Of a stretch of DNA of 39,904 nucleotides, positions 15,731 to 24,961 are shown one piece after another (within the stretch, counting starts at the first letter, position 1; each line of letters begins with the position of its first letter). The notes under the pieces are model-generated. The model made no database searches, was not told where the DNA came from, and was given only the letters and a program-made list of their open reading frames with translations. The DNA is from Acanthamoeba sp. SK_2022b. Taxonomy: Eukaryota > Discosea > Longamoebia > Acanthamoebidae. Made by a program: the position numbers and the translations under genes. The stretch lies in contig JANDJZ010001767.1 in the NCBI GenBank assembly GCA_027943245.1, positions 1-39,904 on the forward strand, written 5' to 3'.

Positions 15731-16261
15731 ATGATGACGACCCCTATCGCTTCCCGCTGGTGCGGGATGCTGTTTCTGCTGCTGGGCGCGTTGGCGCTCG
15801 GCGGCTGTATGTCTTCCGCCAAAAGCGTGCCGTCGCGTTACAGCCTGGTGTTCGATGCCGATCGCCAGGTCAATGCTGCCGCCGGCGCGCAACCGGCGCC
15901 GATCAAAATCCGCGTGCTGCTGCTGCGTTCGGATGCGGAATTTATGGATGCCGACTTCTTCAGTCTGCAAAACGACGCCAAAAGCGTGCTCGGCAACAGC
16001 CTGCTGGACAGCGATCAGTTCTTCCTGACGCCGGGCCAGACCGGCAAGAAGCTCGGCGGGCAAAGCGCGTTGGATGCGCGCTACATCGGCGTAATCGCCG
16101 AGTATCAAAATCTGGACGGCAAGACCTGGCGCATTTCACTGCCGCTGCCGGAACCCACCGAAACCAATTTCTACAAGGTATGGCAATTCTCGCCGGATGA
16201 GCTGGAAGCGCATATCGTCGCGGGCGTGAATGGCCTGCGCCCCGTAAAAAAGGTCGACTGA
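15731..16261 (+). CDS. tssJ: T6SS outer-membrane lipoprotein TssJ
   Basis: TssJ is the lipoprotein that tethers the TssM periplasmic domain to the outer membrane. The 176-residue product has a lipobox LALGGC (Cys26; Met at +2) and the beta-sandwich motifs of the family (YSLVFDADRQVN; PIKIRVLLLRSDAEFMDADF). It is followed by tssK, tssL and tssM in the usual order. Two adjacent ATGs make the start uncertain by one codon, and the ribosome site is weak. Confidence 0.95.
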   Translation: MMTTPIASRWCGMLFLLLGALALGGCMSSAKSVPSRYSLVFDADRQVNAAAGAQPAPIKIRVLLLRSDAEFMDADFFSLQNDAKSVLGNSLLDSDQFFLTPGQTGKKLGGQSALDARYIGVIAEYQNLDGKTWRISLPLPEPTETNFYKVWQFSPDELEAHIVAGVNGLRPVKKVD

Positions 16262-16301
16262 CCTACCGCTGCGCTGAAGCGAAGTAACTATAGGTGTGAT
16301 G

Positions 16302-17648
16302 ATGAAAGATGCTCATAAGGTTGTCTGGACTGAGGGAATGTTTTTGCGCCCTCACCATTTCCAGCAGGCGGAAAACTATCTCGAAGGCTATATGCGCAAC
16401 TGGGGCCAGGCCCACAGCGGCTGTTTCTGGGGGTTCCTGACCCTGGATCTGGACCAAACGCTGCTGCGCCAGGGCAAGATTGCGCTCAACGCCGCCAGCG
16501 GCATCATGCCGGACGGCACGCCGTTTCGCTTCGCCGGCGCCCAGCAGGCACCCGCGCCGCTGACCATCGCCGAAAACAAGACCGGTGAAAACGTGGTGCT
16601 GGCCCTGCCGACCTATCGCGCGGGGCGTGAAGACGTGATCTTTCAGGAAAGCCCGGAGGCGCTGGCGCGCTATCTGGCTTACGAGAACGAAGTCGACGAT
16701 CTCAACGCCGTTTCGGTGGGCAGCGCGGCGCTGCAGTTTGGCCGCCTGCGCCTGCGGCTGATGCTGGAGAGCGAACTCAACGCCGAATGGACCGCGCTCG
16801 GCGTGACCCGCGTGCTGGAAAAACGCGGCGACAACAGCCTGCGCCTCGATACCGCGCAGATCCCGCCGATGCTGAACTGCCAGGGCAACCCGGTCCTGAA
16901 AACCTTCATCAACGATCTGCAGGGCCTGCTGCAACAGCGCAGCCAGCAGATGAGCCAGCGCCTGCTGCAGCCGGGCCGCGGCGGCAGTTCCGAAATGGTC
17001 GATTTCATGCTGCTGCAGCTGATCAACCGCCATCTTGGCCAGGTGAGCCACGCCTACCACCTCGACCATCTGCACCCGGAGCGTCTGTTCGCCGATTGGC
17101 TGCAGTTCGCCACCGAGCTCGCCAGCTTCTCGGCGCAGCGCACCCCGGAAGGGCGCCTGCCGGTGTATGACCACGACAACCTGGCGTTGTGCTTCGGCAA
17201 GCTGATGCTGTTGCTGCGTCAGGGGCTGTCGGTGGTGCTGGAAGACAACGCCATTCAGCTGACGCTGGTCGAACGCTCCCACGGGCTGAACGTCGCCACC
17301 GTGCAGGACGCCAAAATGATGCGCGATTTCGGCTTCGTACTGGCGGTGCGCGCCGACGTGGCCGCCGAGGTGTTGCTGACCCATTTCCCGGCGCAGATGA
17401 AGATCGCACCGGTCACGCGCATCCGCGATTTGGTGCAGCTGCAGCTGCCGGGCATCGGTTTGCGCACCATGCCCGCCGCGCCGCGCCAGATCCCCTATCA
17501 CGCCGGCTACACCTACTTCGAGCTGGAAAAAGGCGGCGACCTGTGGAAACAGATGGAAAAATCCAGCGCCTTCGCCCTGCACCTGGCCGGCGAATTCCCG
17601 GGGCTGGACATGGAATTTTGGGCGATTCGCAGCCATACGGACCGGTAA
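16302..17648 (+). CDS. tssK: T6SS baseplate adaptor TssK
   Basis: TssK is a cytoplasmic trimer linking the baseplate to the TssL/TssM membrane complex. The product (448 residues) begins MKDAHKVVWTEGMFLRPHHF, the family signature, and has the typical length. The frame reads GTG-ATG-ATG at 16296-16304; AGGTG is five bases before the last ATG, which is chosen. It lies three bases before tssL, so the tssJ-K-L-M genes are almost certainly one transcript. Confidence 0.96.
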   Translation: MKDAHKVVWTEGMFLRPHHFQQAENYLEGYMRNWGQAHSGCFWGFLTLDLDQTLLRQGKIALNAASGIMPDGTPFRFAGAQQAPAPLTIAENKTGENVVLALPTYRAGREDVIFQESPEALARYLAYENEVDDLNAVSVGSAALQFGRLRLRLMLESELNAEWTALGVTRVLEKRGDNSLRLDTAQIPPMLNCQGNPVLKTFINDLQGLLQQRSQQMSQRLLQPGRGGSSEMVDFMLLQLINRHLGQVSHAYHLDHLHPERLFADWLQFATELASFSAQRTPEGRLPVYDHDNLALCFGKLMLLLRQGLSVVLEDNAIQLTLVERSHGLNVATVQDAKMMRDFGFVLAVRADVAAEVLLTHFPAQMKIAPVTRIRDLVQLQLPGIGLRTMPAAPRQIPYHAGYTYFELEKGGDLWKQMEKSSAFALHLAGEFPGLDMEFWAIRSHTDR

Positions 17649-17651
17649 CCT

Positions 17652-18872
17652 ATGACTCAGGAAAATAGCATGGCGCCGGCGGCCAATCCGCTGGTGGACG
17701 CCGCCAACCCACTGCTGAACGCCATTTCGCAGATCCGCCAGTCGGCCACGCACGCCAACCCGGCGCAGCTGCGCCAACAGCTGATCGACGAAATGCGCCG
17801 CTTCGAGATCCGCGGCCAACGCGCCAACCTGCCGTACGAAGTGATCATCGGCGCGCGTTATTGCCTGTGCACCGCGCTGGATGAAGCGGCGGCGCTGACC
17901 CCGTGGGGCAGCAACAGCGTGTGGTCCGGCAGCGGGCTGCTGGTGACCTTCCATAACGAAACCTGGGGCGGCGAGAAGTTTTTCCAGCTGCTGGCCAAGC
18001 TGTCGCAAAGCCCGCGCGAACACATCAACCTGCTGGAGCTGATCAATTATTGCCTGTTGCTGGGCTTTGAAGGCCGCTACCGGGTGATGGAAAACGGCCG
18101 CTCGCAGCTGGAAACCATGAAGCAGCGCCTGCTGCAGCTGATCCGGTCGGTGCGCGGCGGTTATGCCCCGCCGCTGTCGCCTCATGCGCTGGATCTGCCG
18201 GTGCAGCAGAAGCTCTGGCGCCCGCTGGTGCCGCTGTGGGCCTGCGTGGCGTTGACCGGCTTCCTGGCTTCGCTGCTGTTCATCGCCCTCAACTGGCGGC
18301 TGGGCGACAACACCAGCCCGGTGCTGGCGGCGATTTACCAAACCAATCTGCCGCAGGTGGCGATCGGTAACCCGGCGCCGGCCGCGCCGCCGACGCTGAG
18401 CCTGAAAAGCTTCCTGCGCAAAGAGATCGCCGAAGGGCTGGTGGTGGTGCGCGACGAAGCGCAGCAAAGCGTGGTGATCCTCAAAGGCGACGGGCTGTTC
18501 GACTCCGCCGCCACCACGGTGCGCGCCAACTATATTCCGGTCATCGACCGCATCGCCGCCGCCATGAACGGCGTCAGCGGCAAGATCCTGGTCACCGGCT
18601 ACAGCGACAACGTGCCGATCCGCAGCGCCCGTTTCGCCTCCAACTGGGAGCTGTCGCTGGCGCGCGCCGAAGCGGTCAGCGCCCGCTTGCAAAAGCACCT
18701 CGCCAACCCGCAGCGGGTCAAGGCCGAGGGCCGCGGCGAAAGCAACCCCGTCGCGCCGAACGATAACAAAGTGAACCGCGCGTTGAACCGCCGGGTAGAA
18801 ATTACGCTGTTGGTCGCCCCGGAAAATACCCAGGCGGAAATCAACGGCTTGCCGCAAGGAACCGGAAAGTAA
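17652..18872 (+). CDS. tssL: T6SS membrane protein TssL with C-terminal OmpA-like domain
   Basis: TssL (DotU) is an inner-membrane part of the TssJLM complex. The 406-residue product has the cytoplasmic helical domain (about 10-180; YLCTALDEAAALTPWG), a single membrane segment at about 192-214 and a periplasmic OmpA/MotB-like peptidoglycan-binding domain at about 275-395 (LVTGYSDNVPIRS; NWELSLARAEAVSARL; AEGRGESNPVAPN). Such extended TssL proteins bind the wall directly, unlike the short form that needs a separate TagL. The stop shares one base with the tssM start (TAATG). Confidence 0.97.
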   Translation: MTQENSMAPAANPLVDAANPLLNAISQIRQSATHANPAQLRQQLIDEMRRFEIRGQRANLPYEVIIGARYCLCTALDEAAALTPWGSNSVWSGSGLLVTFHNETWGGEKFFQLLAKLSQSPREHINLLELINYCLLLGFEGRYRVMENGRSQLETMKQRLLQLIRSVRGGYAPPLSPHALDLPVQQKLWRPLVPLWACVALTGFLASLLFIALNWRLGDNTSPVLAAIYQTNLPQVAIGNPAPAAPPTLSLKSFLRKEIAEGLVVVRDEAQQSVVILKGDGLFDSAATTVRANYIPVIDRIAAAMNGVSGKILVTGYSDNVPIRSARFASNWELSLARAEAVSARLQKHLANPQRVKAEGRGESNPVAPNDNKVNRALNRRVEITLLVAPENTQAEINGLPQGTGK

Positions 18873-21800
18873 TGCTCAGTACGTTATTCTCCATCATCAC
18901 CAGCCGCCTGCTGTGGGGCTTTGTCGGCATCACCGCGCTGGCGTTCATCATCTGGATGATCGGCCCGCTGGTGGCCATCGGCGACTATCGCCCGCTGGAG
19001 CCGGAACTCAACCGCCAGATCGCCATCGGCGTTATCTACCTGATCTGGTTCCTGTGCCGCCTGATCCCGCGCCTCTACAGCGCCTGGTTCAACAGTCGCC
19101 TGCTGAGCAACCTGCGCGCCGCCGAAGCGGTGCCGGCGGAAGACGGCAAGCCCGAGATCAAACAAGACGATCAGCTGGCTCAGCGCTTCGACGAAGCGGC
19201 GCAGCTGCTGAAAAAGGCGCGCTTCGCACCGGGCCAAGGCGACGGCAAACATCGCTGGATGACCCGCTTCAGCCGCCAATATCTGTACCAGTTGCCGTGG
19301 TATGTGATCATCGGCGCGCCCGGCGCCGGTAAAACCACCGCGCTGGTCAACTCCGGCCTGCACTTCCCGCTGGCGGATCGCTTCGGCAAAGCCGCGCTGC
19401 GCGGCGTGGGCGGCACCCGCAACTGCGACTGGTGGTTTACCAACGACGCCGTGCTGCTCGACACCGCCGGCCGCTACACCACGCAGGAAAGCCAGCGCGA
19501 AGAAGATGCCGGCGAGTGGCAAAGCTTCGTCGCGCTGCTGAAAAAATACCGCACCCGCCAGCCGATCAACGGCGTGATGGTGACCATCAGCGTGGCCGAT
19601 CTGCTGAGCGACAGCGCCGAAGCGCGTGCCGCCCAGGCCAGCGCGCTGCGCAAACGCCTGATCGAACTGCACGAGCAGTTGGGCATTCACTTCCCGGTCT
19701 ATGTGCTGGTGACAAAAACCGACCTGCTCAACGGCTTTATGGCCTACTTCGGCAGCTTCGACAAAGCACAGCGCGACCAGATCTGGGGGTTCACCTTCCC
19801 TTACGAGCGCTCGCGGCAGCCGGACTTTAATCTGAACGCCGCTTTCGAACAGCAATACGCCCTGCTGCAACAGCGGCTGGACGCGGCGCTGCCGGATACG
19901 CTGCTGATGGAGCACGACGCGCGCCAGCGCGCTGAAAGTTATCTGTTCCCGCAGGAGTTCGCTGCCCTGCGCCCGCTGCTCAGTCAATACCTGGAACAGG
20001 TGTTCGCCACCTCCAGTTTTGAAACCCGCTTTACCCCGCGCGGCATCTATTTCACCAGCGGCACGCAGGAAGGCCTGCCGTTCGACCGGGTGATGGGCGA
20101 GCTGAACCGCTATCTGCAGCTGCCGACGGCAAACTCAGGGGCGCAGGCCAACGCGGCCTGGGACAGCGTGGGCCAGGAAACGCCGATCCCGGCAGCCAAA
20201 GGCCAAAGCTTCTTCCTGAAAGAGACGCTGGAATCGGTGGTCTTCCAGGAATCCGGGCTGGCGGGCAGCAACCGCTGGTGGGAATACCGCAATCGCGCCC
20301 TGCACTGGGCGGGTTACATCGCGCTGGCGGTGATCCTGGCGGTGCTGGCGATGCTCTGGTTCACCAGCTACGGCAACAACAAGGCCTATCTGGCGGAAGT
20401 GGCCGCCAAGGTGCCCGGCGTCGAGCGCCAGGGGCAAAACCTGACGCAGTTGGGTAACGGCGACATGTTCTCGCTGCTGCCGTTCCTCAATAGCCTGCTG
20501 CACCTGCCGGACAGCCAGAACTTTTCGCTGGACGATCCGCCGTTCACCTACCGCATGGGGCTGTTCCGCGGCGATCAGGTGGGCGACGCCGGCAATGCGC
20601 TGTACCAAAAAGCGCTGAAGGAGCTGCTGCTGCCGCAGGTGGCGCAACAGATCGCCACTACGCTGCGCAACGACAACCACGGCGATGCGGACTTCAGCTA
20701 CGAAGCGCTGAAGGCCTATCAGATGCTGTATCTGCCAAAGCAGTACGACGGCAAATTCCTGCGCGCCTGGGTGATGCTTAACCTGCAGCGCAACCTGCCG
20801 CAGGGCAGCACCCAAAAACAGCTGCAGCAGATCGAATGGCACCTGAGCCAACTGCTGGATACGCAGATCCAGGCCTCGCCTTACGCCAAAGACGAACCGC
20901 TGGTGGCGCAGGCGCAGGCCGCCATCAATCGGGCGCCGCTGTCGCAGCGCGTCTATGGCCGCCTCAAACGTCTGCTGCTGAAACAGACCGACATCAAGCC
21001 GGTCAGCCTGGTCGATTTGGCCGGCCCGCAAACCGAGCTGGCGTTCAGCCGCAAAAGCGGCAAACCGGTGACCGACGGCGTACCGGGCCTGTTCACCTCA
21101 CAAGGGTACTGGAAAGCGTTCAGCGACAACATCGACCCGGTGACCGACACGCTGCGCAAGGAAGACGTCTGGGTGTTGAACAGCCAGGCGCCGGAGCAGA
21201 AGAGCGCCGATTTGACCAAGACCATCCGCCAGCTGTACATGCAGGACTTCATCAGCGCCTGGGATGCGCTGCTGGGAGATATCCAGCTGGCCAACATCGG
21301 CAACCTGACCCAGCGCATCAGCAGCGCGCGACTACTCTCCGGCAACCCGTCGCCGATGCGTAACCTGCTGGTCAACGTCAGCAAAAACGTCACCCTGCGC
21401 GACGAGAAAAGCGACGCCGATTCCCGTTCGCTGCTGGCCAAAACCGAAGACAGACTGAATCAGAACGCCAACCGCACGCTGGAAGCGCTGTTCACCAACC
21501 GACCGGCCAACGCCGACGGCGACGTGTCGGCCCAGCCGGAACAGCTGGTGATGGCGCACTTCGCGCCGCTGCTGGAGCTGGCGCAAAGCCAGGGCGAAGG
21601 CAATAAGGCGATCCCTTTCGACAGCGTGCTGAAGCAGGTCGATGAGCTGTACAGCTATCTGACGGCGGTACAGGGCGCGGCCAACAGCGGCATGTCGGCA
21701 CCGCCGAGCGACATCATCCCGCGTCTGCAGGCCGAATCCGGCCGCTTGCCGGTGCCGTTCAAACAGATGCTGCTGTCGCTGGCGATCGGTGCCAGCAGCG

Positions 21801-22507
21801 ACACCCAGCGTAAAGAGATGGAGAACGTGAAAAAGCGCATCAGCTTCGAGGTCGGCAGCTTCTGCCGCCAGGCGATCGCCGGCCGTTATCCGCTGGTGGC
21901 CCGGGCGCGCCAGGACGTGACGCCGGACGATCTGGCGCGCATGTTCGCGCCGAACAGCGGGCTGATGGACAGTTTCTTCCGCGACAATCTGCAGGGCAAG
22001 GTCGACACCACCCGCGCCAACTGGCGCTTTACTCCCGGCGTGGACGGCAAGACGCTGCCCGGCGGCGAAGGCATCCTGCGTTCGTTCCAGCAGGCGCAGC
22101 GCATCCGCGACGCCTTCTTCGCCAACGGTACCGCGACGCCCTCGTACCGCGTGACCGTGCGGCCGGTGCGGATGGATAACGACATCCTCAACCTGACGCT
22201 GGATATCGACGGCCAACTGTTCAAATACAGCCATGGCCCTCAGGTACCGCTGGTGGTCAGCTGGCCGGGCACCCGCAATACCAACCAGGTGCATTTGCAG
22301 CTGGCGCTGGCCAACGGCACCACCGCCAGCCTGGTGACCAGCGGGCCATGGGCGCTGAACCGCCTGGTGGACATGGCGCAATCCTCGGGCACCGGCGGCC
22401 TCGGCCGCCAGGCGACGTTCAATCTCGACGGCCATCGCGTCACGCTGGAGTTCACGCCCAACAGCATCCGTAATCCGTTCCAACTGCCGGCCTTCTCGTG
22501 CCCGTAG
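18872..22507 (+). CDS. tssM: T6SS membrane core protein TssM (IcmF)
   Basis: TssM is the large inner-membrane protein whose periplasmic domain spans to TssJ. The 1211-residue product has two N-terminal membrane helices (about 11-36 and 50-67), a cytoplasmic NTPase-like domain with Walker A GAPGAGKTT (Lys154) and a DTAG motif (about 197-200), a third membrane helix near 478-500 and a long periplasmic region with the IcmF-related C-terminus. An intact Walker A suggests nucleotide binding, which varies among TssM proteins. It is coupled to tssL by a one-base overlap. Confidence 0.97.
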   Translation: MLSTLFSIITSRLLWGFVGITALAFIIWMIGPLVAIGDYRPLEPELNRQIAIGVIYLIWFLCRLIPRLYSAWFNSRLLSNLRAAEAVPAEDGKPEIKQDDQLAQRFDEAAQLLKKARFAPGQGDGKHRWMTRFSRQYLYQLPWYVIIGAPGAGKTTALVNSGLHFPLADRFGKAALRGVGGTRNCDWWFTNDAVLLDTAGRYTTQESQREEDAGEWQSFVALLKKYRTRQPINGVMVTISVADLLSDSAEARAAQASALRKRLIELHEQLGIHFPVYVLVTKTDLLNGFMAYFGSFDKAQRDQIWGFTFPYERSRQPDFNLNAAFEQQYALLQQRLDAALPDTLLMEHDARQRAESYLFPQEFAALRPLLSQYLEQVFATSSFETRFTPRGIYFTSGTQEGLPFDRVMGELNRYLQLPTANSGAQANAAWDSVGQETPIPAAKGQSFFLKETLESVVFQESGLAGSNRWWEYRNRALHWAGYIALAVILAVLAMLWFTSYGNNKAYLAEVAAKVPGVERQGQNLTQLGNGDMFSLLPFLNSLLHLPDSQNFSLDDPPFTYRMGLFRGDQVGDAGNALYQKALKELLLPQVAQQIATTLRNDNHGDADFSYEALKAYQMLYLPKQYDGKFLRAWVMLNLQRNLPQGSTQKQLQQIEWHLSQLLDTQIQASPYAKDEPLVAQAQAAINRAPLSQRVYGRLKRLLLKQTDIKPVSLVDLAGPQTELAFSRKSGKPVTDGVPGLFTSQGYWKAFSDNIDPVTDTLRKEDVWVLNSQAPEQKSADLTKTIRQLYMQDFISAWDALLGDIQLANIGNLTQRISSARLLSGNPSPMRNLLVNVSKNVTLRDEKSDADSRSLLAKTEDRLNQNANRTLEALFTNRPANADGDVSAQPEQLVMAHFAPLLELAQSQGEGNKAIPFDSVLKQVDELYSYLTAVQGAANSGMSAPPSDIIPRLQAESGRLPVPFKQMLLSLAIGASSDTQRKEMENVKKRISFEVGSFCRQAIAGRYPLVARARQDVTPDDLARMFAPNSGLMDSFFRDNLQGKVDTTRANWRFTPGVDGKTLPGGEGILRSFQQAQRIRDAFFANGTATPSYRVTVRPVRMDNDILNLTLDIDGQLFKYSHGPQVPLVVSWPGTRNTNQVHLQLALANGTTASLVTSGPWALNRLVDMAQSSGTGGLGRQATFNLDGHRVTLEFTPNSIRNPFQLPAFSCP

Positions 22508-22525
22508 CCCCGAAAGGACATGATC

Positions 22526-23245
22526 ATGAGCACTGATTCAAGCGCCCCGACGAGCCTCGGCTGGTACGGAAAACTTCCTTCCGCCGGCGATTTTCTGCAG
22601 CGCCGCCTGCCCGATCCGGTGGTCAACAACTGGGCCCACTGGTTCCATAACGGGCTGGTGAATTTGCAGCGCGATGCGCAGGGGCCAAACGGCCACCCGT
22701 TCAGCAACGCACCGGTGTGGAACTTCGTGATCCCCGCCACGCTCGGCAGCCCGTACGTGCAGATGGGCTGCCTGTTGCCGGCGCGCGATCGCGTCGGGCG
22801 GCGCTACCCGATCTGCGCGCTACGCCTGTTCAGCCTGCAAGAATGGCGCCCGCAACAGCTGAACATGGCGGCGAGCTGGTACCAGCAGCTCGGCCATACC
22901 CTGCTGAACGGCGTGCGCAACGGCTTCTCCGCCGAACAGATCGACCGCACGCTGCAGGCAATCCCGGCGCTGCCCAGCCCACCGGCGGAAACGGATTCCG
23001 AGATATTGTCGATTATCGGTTTTCAGCATCCGGACGTGCCGGGTCTCGGCTGGCAACAGGCCGCCGACTGTTTCGATCCGGCGCAGTACACCAGCTTCTG
23101 GTGGACCAATCAGGCCGACGGACACCCGCTCTACACCCACGTGCACAGCGGCAACCTCACCGTGCAGCTGTTTTCACTGCTGTTCGAGCCCAACGGCTGG
23201 GCACGCCCCGGCCGCGGCGGCCAGTACCCGCAAATGTTTGATTAA
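22526..23245 (+). CDS. tagF: T6SS posttranslational repressor TagF
   Basis: The 239-residue product is TagF, with the family start LGWYGKLPSAGDFLQRRLP. TagF holds the T6SS in check, in some bacteria by sequestering Fha; release permits firing, in threonine-kinase-dependent and -independent ways. AAAGGA at 22513-22518 fits ATG 22526; an earlier in-frame ATG at 22520 is too close to the ribosome site. In this locus tagH and pppA are also present, which completes a control circuit except for the kinase, not seen in the window. Confidence 0.93.
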   Translation: MSTDSSAPTSLGWYGKLPSAGDFLQRRLPDPVVNNWAHWFHNGLVNLQRDAQGPNGHPFSNAPVWNFVIPATLGSPYVQMGCLLPARDRVGRRYPICALRLFSLQEWRPQQLNMAASWYQQLGHTLLNGVRNGFSAEQIDRTLQAIPALPSPPAETDSEILSIIGFQHPDVPGLGWQQAADCFDPAQYTSFWWTNQADGHPLYTHVHSGNLTVQLFSLLFEPNGWARPGRGGQYPQMFD

Positions 23246-23268
23246 CATCGTTCGTTGAAGGAAATTCT

Positions 23269-24300
23269 ATGGCTATCGACACCGATACCCTGCTGGCCCC
23301 GGTTGACGCGGACAATCCCTGCGGCGACAACCTGGAATACGACGCCGACTTTCTGGCAATGGCGCGCGCCGCCACCGGCAAGGCCGAACAGCAGTTCGGC
23401 AGCACCATCATTCCGGAAGAAGCGCCGGATTGGGTGCAGGTCGAACGCCTCGCGACCTCGCTGCTGGCGCGCACCAAAGACCTGCGCGTCATGCTGTATC
23501 TCACCCGCGCCTGGACCCAGCTGCGCGGGTTGCCGGGCTACGCCGACGGGCTGACGCTGATCCACCAGTCGATACTCCGTTACTGGGATGCTCTGCAACC
23601 GGCATTGGAGTTCGACGGCGAAGCCGACCCGCTGTTTCGCATCAATGCGCTGGCCGACCTCGGCGACAAAGCCGCGCTGGCCGCCAGCGTGCGCACCGCG
23701 CCGCTGCTGAAAAGCGCCGCCGGTGAAATCTCGCTGCGCGATGCCGGCGCCCTGCTCGACGGCAGCAAGCAAGAGTGCCCCAACTTTCCCGGCGGCCGCG
23801 CACGGTTGCAGGATGAGCTGGCGCAGCAGGGCCGCCCCGAAGGCGCACTGGTGACGCACATCGCCCATACCCTGGGCGCCATTCGCAGTGAAGTGACCCG
23901 CCATCTGGGGGAAAGCGCCCTGCCGGAAATGGGCGCGCTGACCAAGGTATTTTCTCTGGTGGCGCTCGCCGGCCAGAGCGATGCCCCGGCCGCCGCCGAA
24001 CCCGACGCCCCGCCGGAAACCGCCGCCCAGCAACAACCGGCTGCGATGCAAAACGCCACGGCACCGCTGAACTGGCGCAGCGCGCAGATCCAGTCGCGCG
24101 ACGACGCCCAGCTGATGCTGGACAAGGTGAAAAACTATTTTCGTCTTCATGAGCCGAGCCACCCGGCGCCGCTGATGATCGATCGGGTCCAGCGGCTGAT
24201 TACGTTGGACTTTATGCAAATCGTCCGCGATTTGGCGCCCGATGGGCTTAACCAACTGGAGACCATTCTCGGTCGCCCCGACCACGAGGAGAACAGCTAG
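23269..24300 (+). CDS. tssA: T6SS sheath-assembly cap protein TssA
   Basis: TssA primes and coordinates polymerisation of the sheath and tube. The 343-residue product has an N-terminal ImpA_N domain (about 5-130; ADNPCGDNLEYDADFLAM; YLTRAWTQLRGLPGYADGL), an Ala/Pro/Gln-rich linker (about 235-270) and a short C-terminal domain (about 280-343; HEPSHPAPLMIDRVQRLI). AAGGAA lies before the ATG. The short C-terminal region places it in one of the smaller TssA classes; the exact class cannot be told by eye. Confidence 0.94.
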   Translation: MAIDTDTLLAPVDADNPCGDNLEYDADFLAMARAATGKAEQQFGSTIIPEEAPDWVQVERLATSLLARTKDLRVMLYLTRAWTQLRGLPGYADGLTLIHQSILRYWDALQPALEFDGEADPLFRINALADLGDKAALAASVRTAPLLKSAAGEISLRDAGALLDGSKQECPNFPGGRARLQDELAQQGRPEGALVTHIAHTLGAIRSEVTRHLGESALPEMGALTKVFSLVALAGQSDAPAAAEPDAPPETAAQQQPAAMQNATAPLNWRSAQIQSRDDAQLMLDKVKNYFRLHEPSHPAPLMIDRVQRLITLDFMQIVRDLAPDGLNQLETILGRPDHEENS

Positions 24301-24421
24301 CCGCCGACCTTTGTTCTCTTGACGCATCCGATACCGTCTGCCCCGGCGCAGACCCGAATCAGAACCTGACTCTCCCAGCCGGACGAGGCGCGTTCCCAAT
24401 CGCCATTAGATGGAGTAAATC
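24301..24421 (+). other. Gap between tssA and tssB with a small hairpin
   Basis: This 121-base gap is the longest inside the core block. It holds a 6-bp stem (GTCTGC 24336-24341 with GCAGAC 24348-24353). A TTGACG at 24320 lacks a fitting -10, so no internal promoter is called. A GGAG ribosome site precedes tssB. Confidence 0.4.
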
Positions 24422-24958
24422 ATGTCAAACTCGAAATCCCGCAGCGGGCAGAAATTCATCGCCCGCAACCGCGCGCCGCGCGTACAGATTGAATACGATG
24501 TCGAAATTTATGGCGCAGAGCGCAAAATCCAGCTGCCGTTCGTGATGGGCGTGATGGCGGATCTGGTGGGGAAAGCGGTCGATCCGCAAGCCAGCGTGGA
24601 AGAACGCAAGTTCATGGAGATCGACGTCGACAACTTCGACGAGCGCATGAAATCGCTGAAGCCGCGCGTCGCTTATCAGGTCGATAACACCCTGACCGGC
24701 GAAGGCAAGCTGAACATCGATCTGACCTTCGAAAGCATGGAAGACTTCTCCCCTGCCGCTATCGCCCGCAAGGTCGACTCGCTGGGCAATCTGCTGGACG
24801 CCCGCACCCAGCTTTCCAACCTGCTGTCTTATATGGACGGCAAGAACGGCGCCGAAGAGCTGATCTCCAAGATCCTGCAAAACCCGGCGCTGCTGCAATC
24901 CCTGACCGACGCGCCGAAGCCGGCGGTTAACGACGACAACAACGAGCGTGAGGATTAA
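24422..24958 (+). CDS. tssB: T6SS sheath small subunit TssB
   Basis: TssB (VipA) pairs with TssC to form the contractile sheath. The 178-residue product shows the conserved block RAPRVQIEYDVEIYGAERKI and the VMGVMADLVGKA segment, then the helical C-terminus. It is three bases before tssC, as in nearly all T6SS loci. Confidence 0.97.
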   Translation: MSNSKSRSGQKFIARNRAPRVQIEYDVEIYGAERKIQLPFVMGVMADLVGKAVDPQASVEERKFMEIDVDNFDERMKSLKPRVAYQVDNTLTGEGKLNIDLTFESMEDFSPAAIARKVDSLGNLLDARTQLSNLLSYMDGKNGAEELISKILQNPALLQSLTDAPKPAVNDDNNERED

Positions 24959-24961
24959 TCG

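Noticed and set aside
16263..18857. 864-codon open frame on the minus strand opposite tssK-tssL
   Set aside because: It is a shadow of high-GC coding DNA: low-complexity, His/Gln/Arg/Ala-rich composition, no domain, and two certain tss genes on the other strand.
24320..24360. Internal promoter before tssB from TTGACG
   Set aside because: No -10-like hexamer at 16-18 bases.
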